Shown here piece by piece: positions 6,638 through 6,985 of a DNA stretch of 6,985 nucleotides. The DNA is from Oxalobacteraceae bacterium. GTDB taxonomy: Bacteria > Pseudomonadota > Gammaproteobacteria > Burkholderiales > Burkholderiaceae_D. Under the pieces are notes generated by a model. The model was not told the origin of the DNA. It searched no databases and worked only from the letters and a program-made list of their open reading frames with translations. The position numbers and the translations under genes are program-made. The stretch lies in assembly GCA_947453015.1 (NCBI GenBank), contig CANGFL010000068.1, forward strand, positions 1-6,985, written 5' to 3'. Numbering within the stretch: the first letter of the stretch is position 1; every line of letters starts with the position of its first letter.

Positions 6638-6985
6638 TCAAAGCGAGTTCGACTCAACATATTCCTGACACATCGCTAATTCCGTCGCATGTCGCCATCA
6701 TCATGGACGGTAACGGACGCTGGGCAACGTCGCGTTATTTACCTCGCGTTGCGGGGCATGCCAAAGGCGTTGAATCAGTTCGCGCTATCGTCAAAGCCTG
6801 CGTCTCGCGCAAAATTTCGTACCTGACTTTGTTTGCCTTTAGTTCAGAAAACTGGCGTCGACCTGCCGACGAAGTGTCGTTATTGATGCGTTTGTTTTCA
6901 ACGGCACTTGAGCGCGAAGTTAATCGTATGTTCGCCACGGGTATTCGCTTGCGTGTGGTTGGTGATTTAAGTCGCTTCGATGCAC
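6634..6985 (+). CDS. uppS: Undecaprenyl diphosphate synthase (isoprenyl transferase), 3' end cut off by window
   Basis: UppS condenses eight isopentenyl diphosphates onto farnesyl diphosphate in cis, giving the C55 lipid carrier for peptidoglycan and other wall polymers. The first 117 residues of a family of about 250 are present. [12 protein letters not shown] (19-30) carries the catalytic aspartate D25 and diphosphate-binding residues. RVAGHAKG (38-45) and [17 protein letters not shown] (65-81) follow, the latter with the conserved N73-W74 and arginines, and [11 protein letters not shown] (105-115) is also typical. The ATG at 6634 is the first possible start because an in-frame TAA lies at 6628-6630. 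The site before it lacks a clear Shine-Dalgarno. It starts 136 bp after frr with no terminator seen between, so cotranscription is likely. The allylic-end and IPP-binding C-terminal half lies outside the window. Confidence 0.97.
   Translation, partial: MIKASSTQHIPDTSLIPSHVAIIMDGNGRWATSRYLPRVAGHAKGVESVRAIVKACVSRKISYLTLFAFSSENWRRPADEVSLLMRLFSTALEREVNRMFATGIRLRVVGDLSRFDA

Overview
This window is a conserved housekeeping locus from a betaproteobacterium, most likely of the order Burkholderiales and perhaps near Oxalobacteraceae. The assignment comes from the look of the proteins (GlnD, Map, EF-Ts, UMP kinase, RRF) and from the gene order glnD-map / rpsB-tsf-pyrH-frr-uppS. It is from memory and was not searched. 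Base composition looks close to half G+C, which is low for that order.

Layout. Positions 1-2892 read on the minus strand: map (methionine aminopeptidase), then glnD (bifunctional uridylyltransferase / uridylyl-removing enzyme), whose start lies inside the end of map. GlnD runs off the left edge and lacks its C-terminal ACT domains. From 3184 the plus strand carries rpsB (ribosomal protein S2), tsf (elongation factor Ts), pyrH (UMP kinase), frr (ribosome recycling factor) and the first 117 codons of uppS (undecaprenyl diphosphate synthase), which runs off the right edge. All seven reading frames are intact where visible. I see no mobile element, tRNA, rRNA, CRISPR array, phage gene or defence gene.

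How the genes work together. rpsB, tsf and frr serve translation, map matures nascent proteins, pyrH supplies UDP for RNA and for sugar nucleotides, and uppS makes the lipid carrier for peptidoglycan. This is the usual growth-linked cluster that continues into cdsA and dxr in many proteobacteria. GlnD reads glutamine and sets the state of PII and nitrogen assimilation.

The most interesting material is in the spacers. The rpsB leader holds two mutually exclusive pairings, one of which buries the Shine-Dalgarno. The rpsB-tsf spacer holds a terminator-like hairpin preceded by a hairpin and a competing pairing, like an attenuator. tsf is followed by a strong intrinsic terminator, so pyrH probably has its own promoter, and its candidate -10 sits inside an inverted repeat. 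The frr leader holds six copies of an 8-bp repeat in exact register. uppS has no clear Shine-Dalgarno, and its ATG overlaps the stop of a 25-codon frame. I found no clearly new system here; the regulatory proposals are inferences from base pairing by eye.
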